A stretch of DNA of 55,483 bases from Desulfurivibrionaceae bacterium (GCA_030145325.1 JAQYVW010000015.1:1-55483); one strand, 5' to 3'; positions 1 through 8,130 are shown, counted from the first letter of the stretch. A program made the numbers and translations. Notes: generated by a model not told the origin, from the letters alone.

Positions 1-148
1 GAGGATTTTTGTTCGAGATCAAGGCATGCGAAAAAAATAAGCGCAGGCATATGTTTGATATTCCGAGCATTATTTTTTGAACATAACGCAGAGATCGGGC
101 AGGTAGCGAACCTGTGAGACTCCGAAAAGACCATTTATGGACAGACAC
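1..148 (+). repeat. Dispersed non-coding repeat, copy 1 (left end cut by window)
   Basis: This copy is about 96 percent identical by eye to 4191-4339, differing by a few substitutions and a 2-base indel. Its right end, ATTTATGGACAGACAC at 133-148, is the exact reverse complement of the left end of copy 2, so the intact element has terminal inverted repeats of about 16 bp. It contains a small hairpin (CAGGT/ACCTG at 100-114). No ORF or transposase is present. It is likely a MITE-like or other small dispersed repeat; the left terminus lies outside the window. Confidence 0.85.
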
Positions 149-172
149 CAACTAAGCACTAAAGTCCGCCAA

Positions 173-207
173 GGCGACTGTAGCCAAGTCTAGAGGCTAC
201 AGTCGCC
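173..207. promoter_or_regulatory. Perfect 13-bp hairpin upstream of the HD-domain gene
   Basis: GGCGACTGTAGCC at 173-185 and GGCTACAGTCGCC at 195-207 form a perfect 13-bp inverted repeat with a 9-base loop, 50 bp before the HD gene start. No T-run follows. It could be an upstream terminator, an operator or an mRNA leader structure; the sequence does not decide between these. Confidence 0.55.
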
Positions 208-256
208 CTGGCCGGCACCTTCAACAAACAACCTTTAACCGCAAAGGAGAACCACC

Positions 257-988
257 ATGCAATGCCCTGGTCAAGACAATCGCTACTGGGACGGCAGCGC
301 CGTCTTCGAAGCCCCTTGCCCCGAGTGCGGCCAGACGGTGGAATTCTTCAAGGATGATTCCACCCGCCCCTGCAGCAACTGCGGCCACCGAATCTTCAAT
401 CCGAAGACTGATTTCGGTTGCGCCGCTTACTGCCCGTACGCCAAGCAATGCCTTGGCGACCTGCCCCCGCAGCTCCTGAACCAAAAGCAGGATCTGCTCA
501 AGGACCAGGTGGCCGTGGAAACCCAAAATTACTTTGGCGACGACCAAAAGAGGATTACCCACGCCCTGACGGTCGCCCGCTACGCCGAAGAGATCGGCAA
601 CCAGGAAGAGGCCAATGACGCGATACTGCTCATCGCCGCTTACCTGCACGACATCGGCATCAAGGAAGCGGAGCGCAAGCACAACTCTACCGCCGCCCGC
701 TACCAGCACCAAGAAGGCCCGCCCATTGCCAGGGAGATGTTAAGCAAACTAGAAGCGCCGCCAGGGTTGATCGATGAGGTGTGCGACATCATTGGCCACC
801 ACCACACCCCTAGGCCCGATGAAACCATCAACTTCAAGTGTCTTTACGACGCCGACCTGATCGTCAACCTGGAAGAAAAACAGCAGTTATCACCATCTTC
901 GCCGGAACACCTGGCCAAGGTGATTGCGAAATCATTTCTCACCGCAACTGGCCGGGAATTAGCCACCAAGGTGTTAGATAATCAATAA
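257..988 (+). CDS. HD-domain phosphohydrolase with N-terminal zinc ribbon
   Basis: This 243-residue protein has an N-terminal zinc-ribbon-like region with CPEC (Cys21/Cys24) and CSNC (Cys39/Cys42), then three further cysteines (55, 59, 65) in a conserved-looking CAAYCPYAKQC segment. An HD metal-dependent phosphohydrolase domain follows: His102, the His131-Asp132 pair in YLHDIG, the HHH run at 161-163 and a later YDAD. HD enzymes usually hydrolyse phosphate esters of nucleotides or second messengers; the substrate here is unknown. A strong AAAGGAG lies 7 bases before the ATG. The downstream gene is a ferredoxin-like protein 36 bases away on the same strand, so the two probably form one transcript. 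I recall similar pairs in other anaerobic Desulfobacterota genomes, which hints at a redox- or stress-linked role. That role is inference. Confidence 0.85.
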   Translation: MQCPGQDNRYWDGSAVFEAPCPECGQTVEFFKDDSTRPCSNCGHRIFNPKTDFGCAAYCPYAKQCLGDLPPQLLNQKQDLLKDQVAVETQNYFGDDQKRITHALTVARYAEEIGNQEEANDAILLIAAYLHDIGIKEAERKHNSTAARYQHQEGPPIAREMLSKLEAPPGLIDEVCDIIGHHHTPRPDETINFKCLYDADLIVNLEEKQQLSPSSPEHLAKVIAKSFLTATGRELATKVLDNQ

Positions 989-1024
989 TTTTATCCTTGC
1001 CCCACGGCAATGGAGGGAACAACC

Positions 1025-1792
1025 ATGAGTAAAGTAATGCGCAAGATCATCGAAATTGACGAAGAACTCTGTAACGGTTGCGGCGAATGCGTGCCATCCT
1101 GCGCCGAAGGAGCTCTGGAGATTGTTAATGGCAAGGCAAAAATGATCGCCGAGAAGTACTGCGACGGCCTGGGCGCCTGCTTGGGCGACTGCCCCACCGG
1201 CGCCCTGCAGATCATCGAACGGGAAGCGGATGACTTTGATGAAGAAGCAGTGGAAGAATTACTGGCCAACCAGAAAAAACCAAAATTAGAAGTGGTGGAG
1301 CCCGCCTTGGGTTGTGGTTGCGCAGGAAGCCACATGGAGACCTTTGCCCCCTCCACCCCCTGCCAAACCGCCAACAAACCAGTGGGCGGCATTGCTGCTA
1401 CCCCGGGTTCGGCCTTAAGCCACTGGCCCATCCAGATTCGCTTGGTACCACCATCAGCGCCATTTTTGAAAAACGCCGATCTTCTGGTGGCCGCGGACTG
1501 CACGGCAGCATCCTACGCCGGGTTTCACCAAGATTTACTGGCAGATAAGGTAATGATGATGGGCTGCCCCAAGTTCGATGATGCCGAAAGCTACGTGCAG
1601 AAGTTCGTCGAGGTCTTGCAAACCGCCGATCTTAAGAGCCTGACCATCGCCATCATGGAAGTCCCCTGCTGCGGCAGTATGCGCGGGATTGTTAAAGAGG
1701 CACTGAAACGGAGCGGAATTACCCTGAAAACCGAAGAGGTGGTGATCTCAACCCGCGGCGAGGTGATTAAACGCGGCCCCCTTGGCTTGTAA
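1025..1792 (+). CDS. Ferredoxin-like protein with two [4Fe-4S] motifs and a C-terminal domain
   Basis: This 255-residue protein opens with two 4Fe-4S binding motifs, CNGCGECVPSC and CDGLGACLGDC, each followed by the usual proline or alanine/glycine turn. An acidic linker follows, then a C-terminal domain carrying further cysteines (CGCAGSH, MGCPKFDD, VPCCGS). An upstream ATG at 1010 is in frame, but GGAGGG at 1012-1017 lies inside that extension and is well placed for the ATG at 1025, so I chose 1025. The architecture matches ferredoxin-like proteins found with hybrid cluster protein genes in anaerobes; no hcp gene is visible here. It probably transfers electrons in the cytoplasm and is co-transcribed with the HD-domain gene. 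A strong terminator follows. Confidence 0.85.
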   Translation: MSKVMRKIIEIDEELCNGCGECVPSCAEGALEIVNGKAKMIAEKYCDGLGACLGDCPTGALQIIEREADDFDEEAVEELLANQKKPKLEVVEPALGCGCAGSHMETFAPSTPCQTANKPVGGIAATPGSALSHWPIQIRLVPPSAPFLKNADLLVAADCTAASYAGFHQDLLADKVMMMGCPKFDDAESYVQKFVEVLQTADLKSLTIAIMEVPCCGSMRGIVKEALKRSGITLKTEEVVISTRGEVIKRGPLGL

Positions 1793-1818
1793 AACGCAAC
1801 CACCAGTTGAACCCATAA

Positions 1819-1857
1819 AAAAGCCCGACTTTCCTTGCACAGGAAGGCCGGGCTTTC
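1819..1857. terminator. Rho-independent terminator between ferredoxin gene and maf
   Basis: AAAGCCCG-CTTTCCT pairs with AGGAAGG-CGGGCTTT around a 5-base loop, giving a GC-rich stem bounded by A-run and T-run. It lies between convergent genes, so it can serve both strands. Confidence 0.85.
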
Positions 1858-1939
1858 TCATGGTGACAGGCAATAAGAATTAAGCCAAACAGCCTGATCG
1901 TCTAGTAAACAAAACCGCTCCGACAAATCATCCCCAACC

Positions 1940-2551
1940 TCACCCGGTGGGTTCAATAACCCCGAGCTCCCGCAAATCCGTCACCAATTCAGCCATGGGT
2001 AAGCCCACCACATTGGACCAGGAACCGACAATCCCTGCCACCAGACAGCCACCCCGCCCCTGAATGCCATAACTGCCCGCCTTATCCAACGGTTCGCCGG
2101 TGGCAACATAGGCTGAGGCGGTGGCCCGGTCGAAATCTACAAACTGCACCTCGGTACACACCGCCCGTGCCAATTCTATTTCCGCCTTTACGCCGACCAC
2201 GGCATAGCCTGTCCAGACCAGATGGGTTCGCCCGGCAAGCTGCATGAGCATCTCCACCGCCGCTGCCGGATCTAAGGGCTTGCCGAGAATGATCTCCCCC
2301 AGCACCACCGCCGTATCAGCCGCCAGCACCACCGAGGCGGGACTACTTTTGGCAATAACTCGGGCCTTATCAAGGGCCAACCGCAGGACAAAGGCTTCGG
2401 GATGCTCACCGGCAAGGAAGTCCTCATTCACATCCGCCGACTCCACGGCAAATTGTAGTCCTAGCTCCTCAAGAAACCTGCGCCGTCGAGGCGAAGCAGA
2501 GGCAAGAATCAACGGCTGCCGACCACAAAACATCGCTTTTTCATCAATCAT
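1940..2551 (-). CDS. maf: Maf family nucleoside triphosphate pyrophosphatase
   Basis: This protein of about 203 residues belongs to the Maf/YhdE/YceF family, cytoplasmic pyrophosphatases that hydrolyse non-canonical or canonical NTPs to NMPs. Seen in the sequence: the N-terminal ILASASPRR substrate loop, ESADVNE, the LAADTAVV aspartate region, GKP, and GSYGIQGRGG near the C-terminus. The open frame extends upstream to 2644, but that extension overlaps a repeat-like fragment (2609-2671) and does not look like Maf. I therefore place the start at the ATG at 2551; ATG codons at 2563 and 2533 are alternatives, and none has a strong ribosome site. It reads toward the shared terminator and is followed upstream by the DUF362 gene on the same strand. 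Confidence 0.85.
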   Translation of the reverse strand: MIDEKAMFCGRQPLILASASPRRRRFLEELGLQFAVESADVNEDFLAGEHPEAFVLRLALDKARVIAKSSPASVVLAADTAVVLGEIILGKPLDPAAAVEMLMQLAGRTHLVWTGYAVVGVKAEIELARAVCTEVQFVDFDRATASAYVATGEPLDKAGSYGIQGRGGCLVAGIVGSWSNVVGLPMAELVTDLRELGVIEPTG

Positions 2552-2608
2552 CAAAAATACCATCAGGAAAGAAAAGGATTTAGAAAATGGCTTCGCTAAA
2601 ACAAGTCG

Positions 2609-2671
2609 TACCGCAAAGATCGGGCGAGACAACTGGCTTAACAAGAATCAAAAAACAATTTTTCAAGATTC
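2609..2671 (+). repeat. Possible degenerate fragment of the dispersed repeat family
   Basis: ACCGCAAAGATCGGGC here resembles ACGCAGAGATCGGGC inside copies 1 and 2, and CAATTTTTCAAGATTC at 2656-2671 resembles the right end of the element at 7189-7343. The two blocks are in the same order and orientation as in the longer elements. It is short and diverged, so chance similarity cannot be excluded. Confidence 0.4.
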
Positions 2672-2684
2672 ACTTAATTAAAAA

Positions 2685-3623
2685 CTACCCCCCAAGCCTG
2701 GTCGCCAACCGTTTGATGGCGCCCAACAACAACCGTTGCGGCCTGAAACTTACCGGCGTCAACTGCGACGGCAAGAGAAAATCCTGCACCTGCCCATTGG
2801 TCAGGGGCTCAAGAGACCAGCTCAACACCTCTGGATCACTACCGGGCAATTGCCGCCGCCAACACTCTCGCCACAAAGGCGATTGTTCAGGGGTGACATC
2901 AAGAACTCGCAACAACGCGCTCTCCAACGCCACCGGATTCGCCGAACCCGCCAACAAGCCAAGAGGATAAGGCTCGCCCCCCTGCACCGGCCCATTTTTA
3001 TGCATGGCGACAACACCGTCAGCCAAAGAAAACCCGCCGGGCAACACCGCCAGCAGATCAACCAACACTTCTTCAAAACGGTTACCGATATCACCATGCT
3101 TGGCATGCAACCATGGTTTCCGCCAACCAACCACCACCCCAAAATAATTTTTCACCGCCAAACTCACCAACATCTGACAATGGGCCTTAACCTTCGGCAA
3201 ATTGACGAGGAAATCGCACTCCAAGGCCACCCGCGCCAGACCAACCTTCTCCCCACAGGCAAGACGAACAGACCGCTGTTGGTCAAAGTTCACCCACTCA
3301 ACCGGCAAACCACGTAAAGCCTCATCATAGCCACAGGCAGTCATCACCTGCACCGCACTGCCAAAGGCTGGCGAATCACCCACCGAGACTCTGACATTGT
3401 GATCGCAGAACCATTCCGCCACCGCCGCCACCAGTTGCGGATGGGTGCAGGACAAACCGTCGCGCCGCTTGCCAGTGATCAGATTCGGCTTCAACAAAAC
3501 CTTATCGCCGGATCGCACCACCACCCCGGCCACCTCAAAAATCCCGGCCACAAGATCCTTAAGGGACTCACGCCGATAATCTCGGCAGCGCACCATGGCG
3601 ACATCATTCCCTGCAATCTGCAT
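2685..3623 (-). CDS. DUF362 domain-containing protein
   Basis: This 312-residue protein matches the DUF362 family through LLKPNLITGKRRDGL near the N-terminus, VGDSPAFGS, LVNLPKVKAHCQM and VKNYFGVVVGWRKPWLH, then LADGVVAMHKNGP. Family members are often fused to ferredoxin domains and are common in anaerobes; their biochemical role is not settled. This version is the stand-alone domain with no extra ferredoxin motif. AGGGA lies a few bases upstream of the chosen ATG. It is oriented with maf, about 130 bases away, and may share its transcript. A strong hairpin terminator lies upstream at 3721-3759, isolating this unit from the region to its right. Confidence 0.85.
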   Translation of the reverse strand: MQIAGNDVAMVRCRDYRRESLKDLVAGIFEVAGVVVRSGDKVLLKPNLITGKRRDGLSCTHPQLVAAVAEWFCDHNVRVSVGDSPAFGSAVQVMTACGYDEALRGLPVEWVNFDQQRSVRLACGEKVGLARVALECDFLVNLPKVKAHCQMLVSLAVKNYFGVVVGWRKPWLHAKHGDIGNRFEEVLVDLLAVLPGGFSLADGVVAMHKNGPVQGGEPYPLGLLAGSANPVALESALLRVLDVTPEQSPLWRECWRRQLPGSDPEVLSWSLEPLTNGQVQDFLLPSQLTPVSFRPQRLLLGAIKRLATRLGG

Positions 3624-3720
3624 ATATTTCCCTGACTATTGACCGAGGAGATAAGTTACAAGCAAAACTCAATAAGGGGGAGACAGCACCTGAGACTACA
3701 GGAAGAAGAACACAAAAACA

Positions 3721-3759
3721 AGAAAGCCGCCTTGGCAAGGGGGGCCAAGGCGGCTTTCT
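3721..3759. terminator. Strong 16-bp hairpin terminator
   Basis: AGAAAGCCGCCTTGGC at 3721-3736 and its exact complement at 3744-3759 form a 16-bp perfect stem with a 7-base loop of AAGGGGG. No obvious gene ends next to it on the plus strand, so it may insulate the DUF362 promoter or be left from a lost gene. Confidence 0.7.
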
Positions 3760-4174
3760 AAGGGAGAAAGAGATGAAGTTTTCTTACCTAGGTGATATAG
3801 CAATCAACGTGCCAAACAGCAAACAAACCGCAAAAGATGCTCCCACCTTCACCAAATCAGCTACTTACAGATATTACCCCCTCCCCCCGCCCTGGCCGAA
3901 AAGTTCAATTTTTTTTACCTAAGCAAGGGAACAGTCCCCGGAGAGCGCCGTTTCAGCCCACAAAGCCCCTCCCAGCAACAAAGTTTAATTTTTTATACTC
4001 CCCCTTCAGGAAACAAAACAGGCTCAAAAACACTCCCCATCCCCCATCCTGCTCCTCACCAAACAACAACCACCAAAAACAAGTACAAATTTTAATACAC
4101 CACAAAACAAAACAAGCTGGTTTGTAAACAGGTAGACAAAACAGATACGCGAAGGCGGGTGAGCCTACTAGTTA
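3760..4174. other. Non-coding AC-rich stretch
   Basis: About 415 bases with strong base skew (many CCCC, AAAA and CAAAC runs). An open frame at 3837-4127 has a low-complexity Pro/Asn/Lys-rich translation and no ribosome site, so I do not call it a gene. Two imperfectly repeated blocks, AAAGTTCAATTTTTTTTACC and AAAGTTTAATTTTTTATACT, occur about 80 bases apart. I see no RNA gene. Confidence 0.6.
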
Positions 4175-4339
4175 GTGTCTGTCCATAAATGAGGATTTTT
4201 GTTTGAGATCAAGGCATGCGAAAAAAATATAAGCGCAGGCATATATCTGATATTCCGAGCATTATTTTTTGAACATAACGCAGAGATCGGGCAGGTAGCG
4301 AACCTGTGAGACTCCGAAAAGACCACTTATGGACAGACC
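4175..4339 (+). repeat. Dispersed non-coding repeat, copy 2 (complete)
   Basis: This is a complete 165-bp copy of the element at 1-148, in the same orientation. The ends are inverted repeats: GTGTCTGTCCATAAAT on the left and CACTTATGGACAGACC on the right. The 7-mer CTAGTTA directly flanks both sides (4168-4174 and 4340-4346), which fits a target-site duplication. It has no coding capacity. An internal CAGGT/ACCTG hairpin is kept. A non-autonomous mobile element is the likeliest reading. Confidence 0.85.
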
Positions 4340-4367
4340 CTAGTTACAAAAAACTTTCTCCCAAACC

Positions 4368-4396
4368 TTGCCCCACCGTTAATGGGTGGGTATATA
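4368..4396 (+). promoter_or_regulatory. Candidate sigma-70 promoter of acnB with internal palindrome
   Basis: TTGCCC (4368-4373), a 17-base spacer and TATATA (4391-4396) make a plausible promoter about 115 bp before acnB. Within the spacer CCCACC (4372-4377) and GGTGGG (4385-4390) form a 6-bp inverted repeat, a possible operator. Confidence 0.5.
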
Positions 4397-4510
4397 AAAC
4401 ACACTAAAGAAATTGCCCCATGACCAAGGGGGTTGCGCAAAAACAACCGGTTCCAACCCTCACCTACTCTGACGAACCGCCGCTGCTCATCCATATAAGG
4501 AGATTCATTG

Positions 4511-7042
4511 ATGCTCGCATCCTACCAACAACACGTCAAAGAACGTGCCGACCAGGGGTTGCCCCCTTTACCCCTTTCCACCGCCCAAACCACCGACTTG
4601 ATCCAATTGTTACAAAATCCCGCCAGCGGCACAGAAGCACTGCTGCTGGATCTGCTCACCAACCAAATCGTGCCTGGCGTGGACGACTCTTCCAAGGTAA
4701 AGGCTGATTTTCTGGCAGCAGTGACAATGGCCCAAATAACTTGCCCATTGCTTGACCGCCTTGCCGCCGTCGACCTTCTCGGCACCATGATGGGGGGATA
4801 TAATGTCGCCCCCCTTATCGAACTTCTTGACGACAAGGAGCTGGCCCCTGCAGCTGAGAAAGCCCTCTCCAACACCCTCTTGGTTTACGAGGCCTTTAAC
4901 GAGGTGGTCACCAAAGCAAAAAACAACCCACACGCCAAACAGGTTCTACAAAACTGGGCCGATGCAACCTGGTTCACCTCCCGACCGGAGATGCCGGAAA
5001 CACTCACCGTCACCGTTTTCAAGGTCGCCGGTGAAACCAACACCGATGACCTCTCCCCAGCATCGGAAGCCTGGAGCCGCCCGGACATCCCGTTGCACGC
5101 ACAATCCATGCTTAACAACCGCCAACCCGGCTCCCTGGCGACCATCGCCGCCCTCAAAGAAAAAGGCCACCCCGTCGCCTATGTCGGCGATGTGGTGGGC
5201 ACCGGCTCCTCGCGTAAGTCCGGCGTCAACTCCATGCTTTGGCATATCGGTCGCGACATCCCCTTTGTGCCAGCCAAACGCACCGGCGGAGTGGTGATAG
5301 GTTCCACCATCGCCCCCATCTACTTCAACACGGCCGAAGACTCCGGCATGCTGCCCATCCAGTGCGATGTAGAAAACCTTGCCACCGGCGACGTTATCAC
5401 CATCAATACCAAAGAGGGCACCATCAGCAAGGACGGCCAGGTGGTGACCACCTTCAAGCTGGCCCCAGCCACCTTACCTGACGAAGTGCGAGCCGGAGGC
5501 CGGGTCAACCTGATCATCGGTCGCGGTTTGACCGCTAAAGCCAGAGAGGCCTTGGCTCTGCCCCCCTCAGATCTCTTCCGCGCCCCGGAAATCCCCGCCG
5601 ACACTGGCAAAGGTTACACCCTGGCCCAGAAGATGGTGGGCAAGGCCTGCAACCTGCCCGGCGTCCGCCCCGGCGCATACTGTGAACCAAAGATGACCAC
5701 CGTGGGTTCTCAGGACACCACCGGCCCCATGACCCGCGATGAGATCAAGGAACTTGCCTGCCTGAAATTCTCTGCAGACCTGACCATGCAGTCTTTCTGT
5801 CACACCGCCGCCTACCCAAAGCCGGTGGATGTCATCACCCATCAGACCCTGCCCGGATTCATCAGCGACCGGGGCGGCATTTCCCTCCACCCCGGAGACG
5901 GCGTGGTTCACTCCTGGCTGAACCGAATGGTGCTCCCCGACACGGTGGGCACCGGCGGCGACTCCCATACCCGCTTTCCAATGGGTATCTCCTTTCCCGC
6001 TGGCTCCGGCCTGGTCGCCTTTGCTGCGGCCACTGCCGCCATGCCGCTGGTAATGCCGGAGTCAGTGCTGATTCGTTTCAGCGGTGAGCTGCAACCGGGT
6101 ATCACCTTACGCGATCTGGTCAACGCCATCCCTTACACCGCTATCCAACAAGGCTTGCTCACCGTTGAAAAAGCGGGCAAGAAAAACATCTTTGCCGGTA
6201 CGGTGATCGAGATCGAGGGGCTCCCTGACCTTAAGGTTGAACAAGCCTTCGAACTATCCGACGCCTCAGCTGAACGCTCAGCGGCAGCCTGTACCGTCCG
6301 ACTCAACAAAGAACCAGTGATGGAGTTTCTACACTCAAACGTCATCCTGCTCAAAAACCTTCTTCGCAAAGGGTACCAAGACGCGGAGACCATCAAAAAA
6401 AGAATCAGCGCCATGGAAGAATGGCTTGCCGCCCCCACCCTCCTGGAACCTGACGCCGACGCGGAATACAAGGCGATACTGGAAATCGACCTTAACCAGA
6501 TCACCGAACCAGTGCTGGCCTGCCCCAATGACCCGGACGACGTCAAACTACTCTCCCAGGTGGCCGGTACTGCCATTGACGAGGTTTTTGTCGGCTCCTG
6601 CATGACCAATATTGGCCATTTCCGGGCCGTGGCACAAATCCTCGACGGCCAACCGCAAAGCAAAGGAAGGCTGTGGATCGCCCCACCCACCCGCATGGAT
6701 GAAGAACAGCTCAAAGCTGAGGGGGTCTACAATGTTTTCGCCCGCGCCGGCGCCCGCACCGAAATCCCTGGCTGCTCTCTCTGCATGGGAAATCAAGCCC
6801 GCACCCGCGACAATGCAGTGGCCTTCTCCACCTCCACCCGCAACTTCGACAACCGCATCGGCAACAACACCAAGGTGTATCTCGGCTCCGCCGAACTAGC
6901 CGCCGCCTGCGCTCGTTTAGGGAAAATTCCCACGGTGACGGAATATCAGGCCATGGTGGCGGAACGACTCACCCCCAACACTGAAACGGTATACAAATAT
7001 CTCAACTTTCACCAGATGGATGACTACGAAAACCAGAAGTGA
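4511..7042 (+). CDS. acnB: Aconitate hydratase B (bifunctional with 2-methylisocitrate dehydratase)
   Basis: At 843 residues this is close to the usual length of about 865 for AcnB, the TCA-cycle aconitase with an N-terminal HEAT-like domain. The family pattern is clear: [13 protein letters not shown], the GTGSSRKSG loop, [11 protein letters not shown], then the three cluster-ligand cysteines at 697 (VGSCMTN), 755 and 758 (GCSLCMGN). It interconverts citrate and isocitrate in the cytoplasm with a [4Fe-4S] cluster, and the family often also acts on 2-methylaconitate. An in-frame TTG lies one codon earlier at 4508, but AAGGAG at 4498-4503 fits the ATG at 4511. It stands alone, preceded by its own promoter candidate and followed by a hairpin. 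AcnB apo-proteins can bind RNA in other bacteria; nothing here tests that. Confidence 0.97.
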   Translation: MLASYQQHVKERADQGLPPLPLSTAQTTDLIQLLQNPASGTEALLLDLLTNQIVPGVDDSSKVKADFLAAVTMAQITCPLLDRLAAVDLLGTMMGGYNVAPLIELLDDKELAPAAEKALSNTLLVYEAFNEVVTKAKNNPHAKQVLQNWADATWFTSRPEMPETLTVTVFKVAGETNTDDLSPASEAWSRPDIPLHAQSMLNNRQPGSLATIAALKEKGHPVAYVGDVVGTGSSRKSGVNSMLWHIGRDIPFVPAKRTGGVVIGSTIAPIYFNTAEDSGMLPIQCDVENLATGDVITINTKEGTISKDGQVVTTFKLAPATLPDEVRAGGRVNLIIGRGLTAKAREALALPPSDLFRAPEIPADTGKGYTLAQKMVGKACNLPGVRPGAYCEPKMTTVGSQDTTGPMTRDEIKELACLKFSADLTMQSFCHTAAYPKPVDVITHQTLPGFISDRGGISLHPGDGVVHSWLNRMVLPDTVGTGGDSHTRFPMGISFPAGSGLVAFAAATAAMPLVMPESVLIRFSGELQPGITLRDLVNAIPYTAIQQGLLTVEKAGKKNIFAGTVIEIEGLPDLKVEQAFELSDASAERSAAACTVRLNKEPVMEFLHSNVILLKNLLRKGYQDAETIKKRISAMEEWLAAPTLLEPDADAEYKAILEIDLNQITEPVLACPNDPDDVKLLSQVAGTAIDEVFVGSCMTNIGHFRAVAQILDGQPQSKGRLWIAPPTRMDEEQLKAEGVYNVFARAGARTEIPGCSLCMGNQARTRDNAVAFSTSTRNFDNRIGNNTKVYLGSAELAAACARLGKIPTVTEYQAMVAERLTPNTETVYKYLNFHQMDDYENQK

Positions 7043-7070
7043 CAACTATTCTACCCATAATGCTACCCTC

Positions 7071-7111
7071 GGCGAAGGAGGCTAACAACTTCAAGTCACT
7101 CCTCCTTCGCC
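7071..7111 (+). terminator. Stem-loop after acnB
   Basis: GGCGAAGGAGG at 7071-7081 is perfectly complementary to CCTCCTTCGCC at 7101-7111, with a 19-base loop. No T-run follows, so it may be a weak terminator or an mRNA-stabilising hairpin. Confidence 0.55.
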
Positions 7112-7188
7112 GACCACCTGCCGATAAATCTAGCTGCGAAGCAACGCTAACCCTGCTAAGCTAACCTTATCGTCATTTTAAATTTAAA

Positions 7189-7343
7189 GGGTATCTTGAA
7201 AAATTAGGCACTTTGTTCGAGAATAAGGCTCAGCCGAAAACAAAAAGCGCCGTAGATTAAGCATATGAGCATTTTTCTTTTCGGTGACAACACCTAGATC
7301 GCGAAGACTTCCATCGAGCAAAAGAGCAATTTTCAAGATTCCT
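7189..7343 (+). repeat. Diverged member of the dispersed repeat family
   Basis: The ends are imperfect inverted repeats: TATCTTGAAAAATT on the left and AATTTTCAAGATTCCT on the right. Internal blocks (TTTGTTCGAGA, AAGGC, CGAAAA, AAGCGC, GAGCATT, AGATCG) occur in the same order as in copies 1 and 2, although the ends are different. It is non-coding and lies between acnB and the lipoprotein gene, accounting for most of that gap; the rest of 7112-7454 shows nothing recognisable. Confidence 0.6.
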
Positions 7344-7454
7344 AAAAGATATAACCTATGAGTCTCACTGCTGCGCCTACCTTATCCCGAACAAAGACCA
7401 GGATAGAATTTTGCCCCCACAGACTCACATTCAACCCACCCCAAGAGGCCTGTC

Positions 7455-7796
7455 ATGAATAATTGTAGATCTTTATTCCCATTGCTGCTGGCGATATTGC
7501 TACTCAACGCAAGCTGTAGCACAGTGAATCAACCCAAGGTACCAGCGGCAACCAAGCTACAAAAAGAGACAACGACAACCATTGCCCAACCACCCGTCGT
7601 CAACAAAAAAAGCCAACTGGATCTACTGATCGACCAACTCACTGCCCAGGCCCAGGAATCACGAAGAAGCCGCCAGGCCAAATTCAAAGATGTGATCGTC
7701 GAAGTAACGCCAATGTGGAGCCTGAACTATCAAGGCGAGGTTCACATCCGGGTTCATGACAACTCCGGCAAAGTGATTCGGGATGAATATCGCTAG
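7455..7796 (+). CDS. Small putative lipoprotein of unknown function
   Basis: This 113-residue product begins with a short polar start, a hydrophobic stretch (FPLLLAILLLNA) and a cysteine at 21, forming a plausible lipoprotein signal (NASC, with a non-standard Asn at -3). The mature part is Thr/Gln/Lys-rich and ends in a small beta-like segment containing VEVTPMW and VHIRVHDNSG. I do not recognise a domain. A weak AGAGG lies before the ATG. The stop codon TAG directly abuts the left end of a repeat element at 7797, so the C-terminus could have been cut short by an insertion. The gene has no operon partner: acnB is upstream across a repeat and fliL starts 427 bases downstream with its own promoter. 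Confidence 0.65.
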   Translation: MNNCRSLFPLLLAILLLNASCSTVNQPKVPAATKLQKETTTTIAQPPVVNKKSQLDLLIDQLTAQAQESRRSRQAKFKDVIVEVTPMWSLNYQGEVHIRVHDNSGKVIRDEYR

Positions 7797-7938
7797 TGTC
7801 GCATCAAGGATGAAATGCCGTAAAATTGGGCAGCGATTTTTTTTACTGCAAGGCACGACTTGGAGAGCATAGTTGTGCGATGTGATTCGAGTTGTAACGA
7901 CGCAGGGTAAAAAATGGCCATCAAGATGCGGCGCTTCA
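7797..7938 (+). repeat. Second type of dispersed repeat, imperfect inverted ends
   Basis: TGTCGCATCAAGGATGAAATG at the left end is loosely complementary to ATGGCCATCAAGATGCGGCG at 7914-7933. Inside, the block order GCAAGGC, GAGAGCAT, TAACGACGCAG mirrors the AAGGC, GAGCAT, AACGCAG order of copies 1 and 2. It has no coding capacity. I recall comparable repeats in other Desulfobacterota genomes, but copy number cannot be judged from this window. Confidence 0.5.
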
Positions 7939-7976
7939 GAGTTGACGTGACAATGAGTAACCTCATCGCGTGGCGT

Positions 7977-8010
7977 TCTTTGACACTCCCCCCCCAAAAA
8001 AAGTCAAAGA
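7977..8010. other. Hairpin with poly-C/poly-A loop
   Basis: TCTTTGAC at 7977-7984 pairs exactly with GTCAAAGA at 8003-8010. The loop carries eight C followed by seven A. It lies upstream of the fliL promoter. The homopolymers are prone to slippage, but no gene overlaps them. Nothing else is recognised between 7939 and the promoter at 8131. Confidence 0.5.
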
Positions 8011-8130
8011 TATGACCAACCAACAGGCTGATCATCCGGGCAGGAAAGAACAAAAGGCATCACCACCGAAGTGATAATACGTTGGGAAACCGACATCTTA
8101 GAATAAGAATCGACACAAAAGCGCCAAGAC

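Noticed and set aside
2552-2644. N-terminal extension of Maf
   Set aside because: The added residues do not resemble Maf and overlap a repeat-like fragment. The start at 2551 fits better.
3837-4127. 96-residue open frame in the AC-rich gap
   Set aside because: Low-complexity translation, no ribosome site and strong base skew. It is most likely non-coding.
1-4339. Composite transposon carrying the HD-ferredoxin-maf-DUF362 block
   Set aside because: The flanking repeats are direct and encode no transposase, and the enclosed genes look ordinary. Recombination between repeats is possible, but mobility of the block is not supported.
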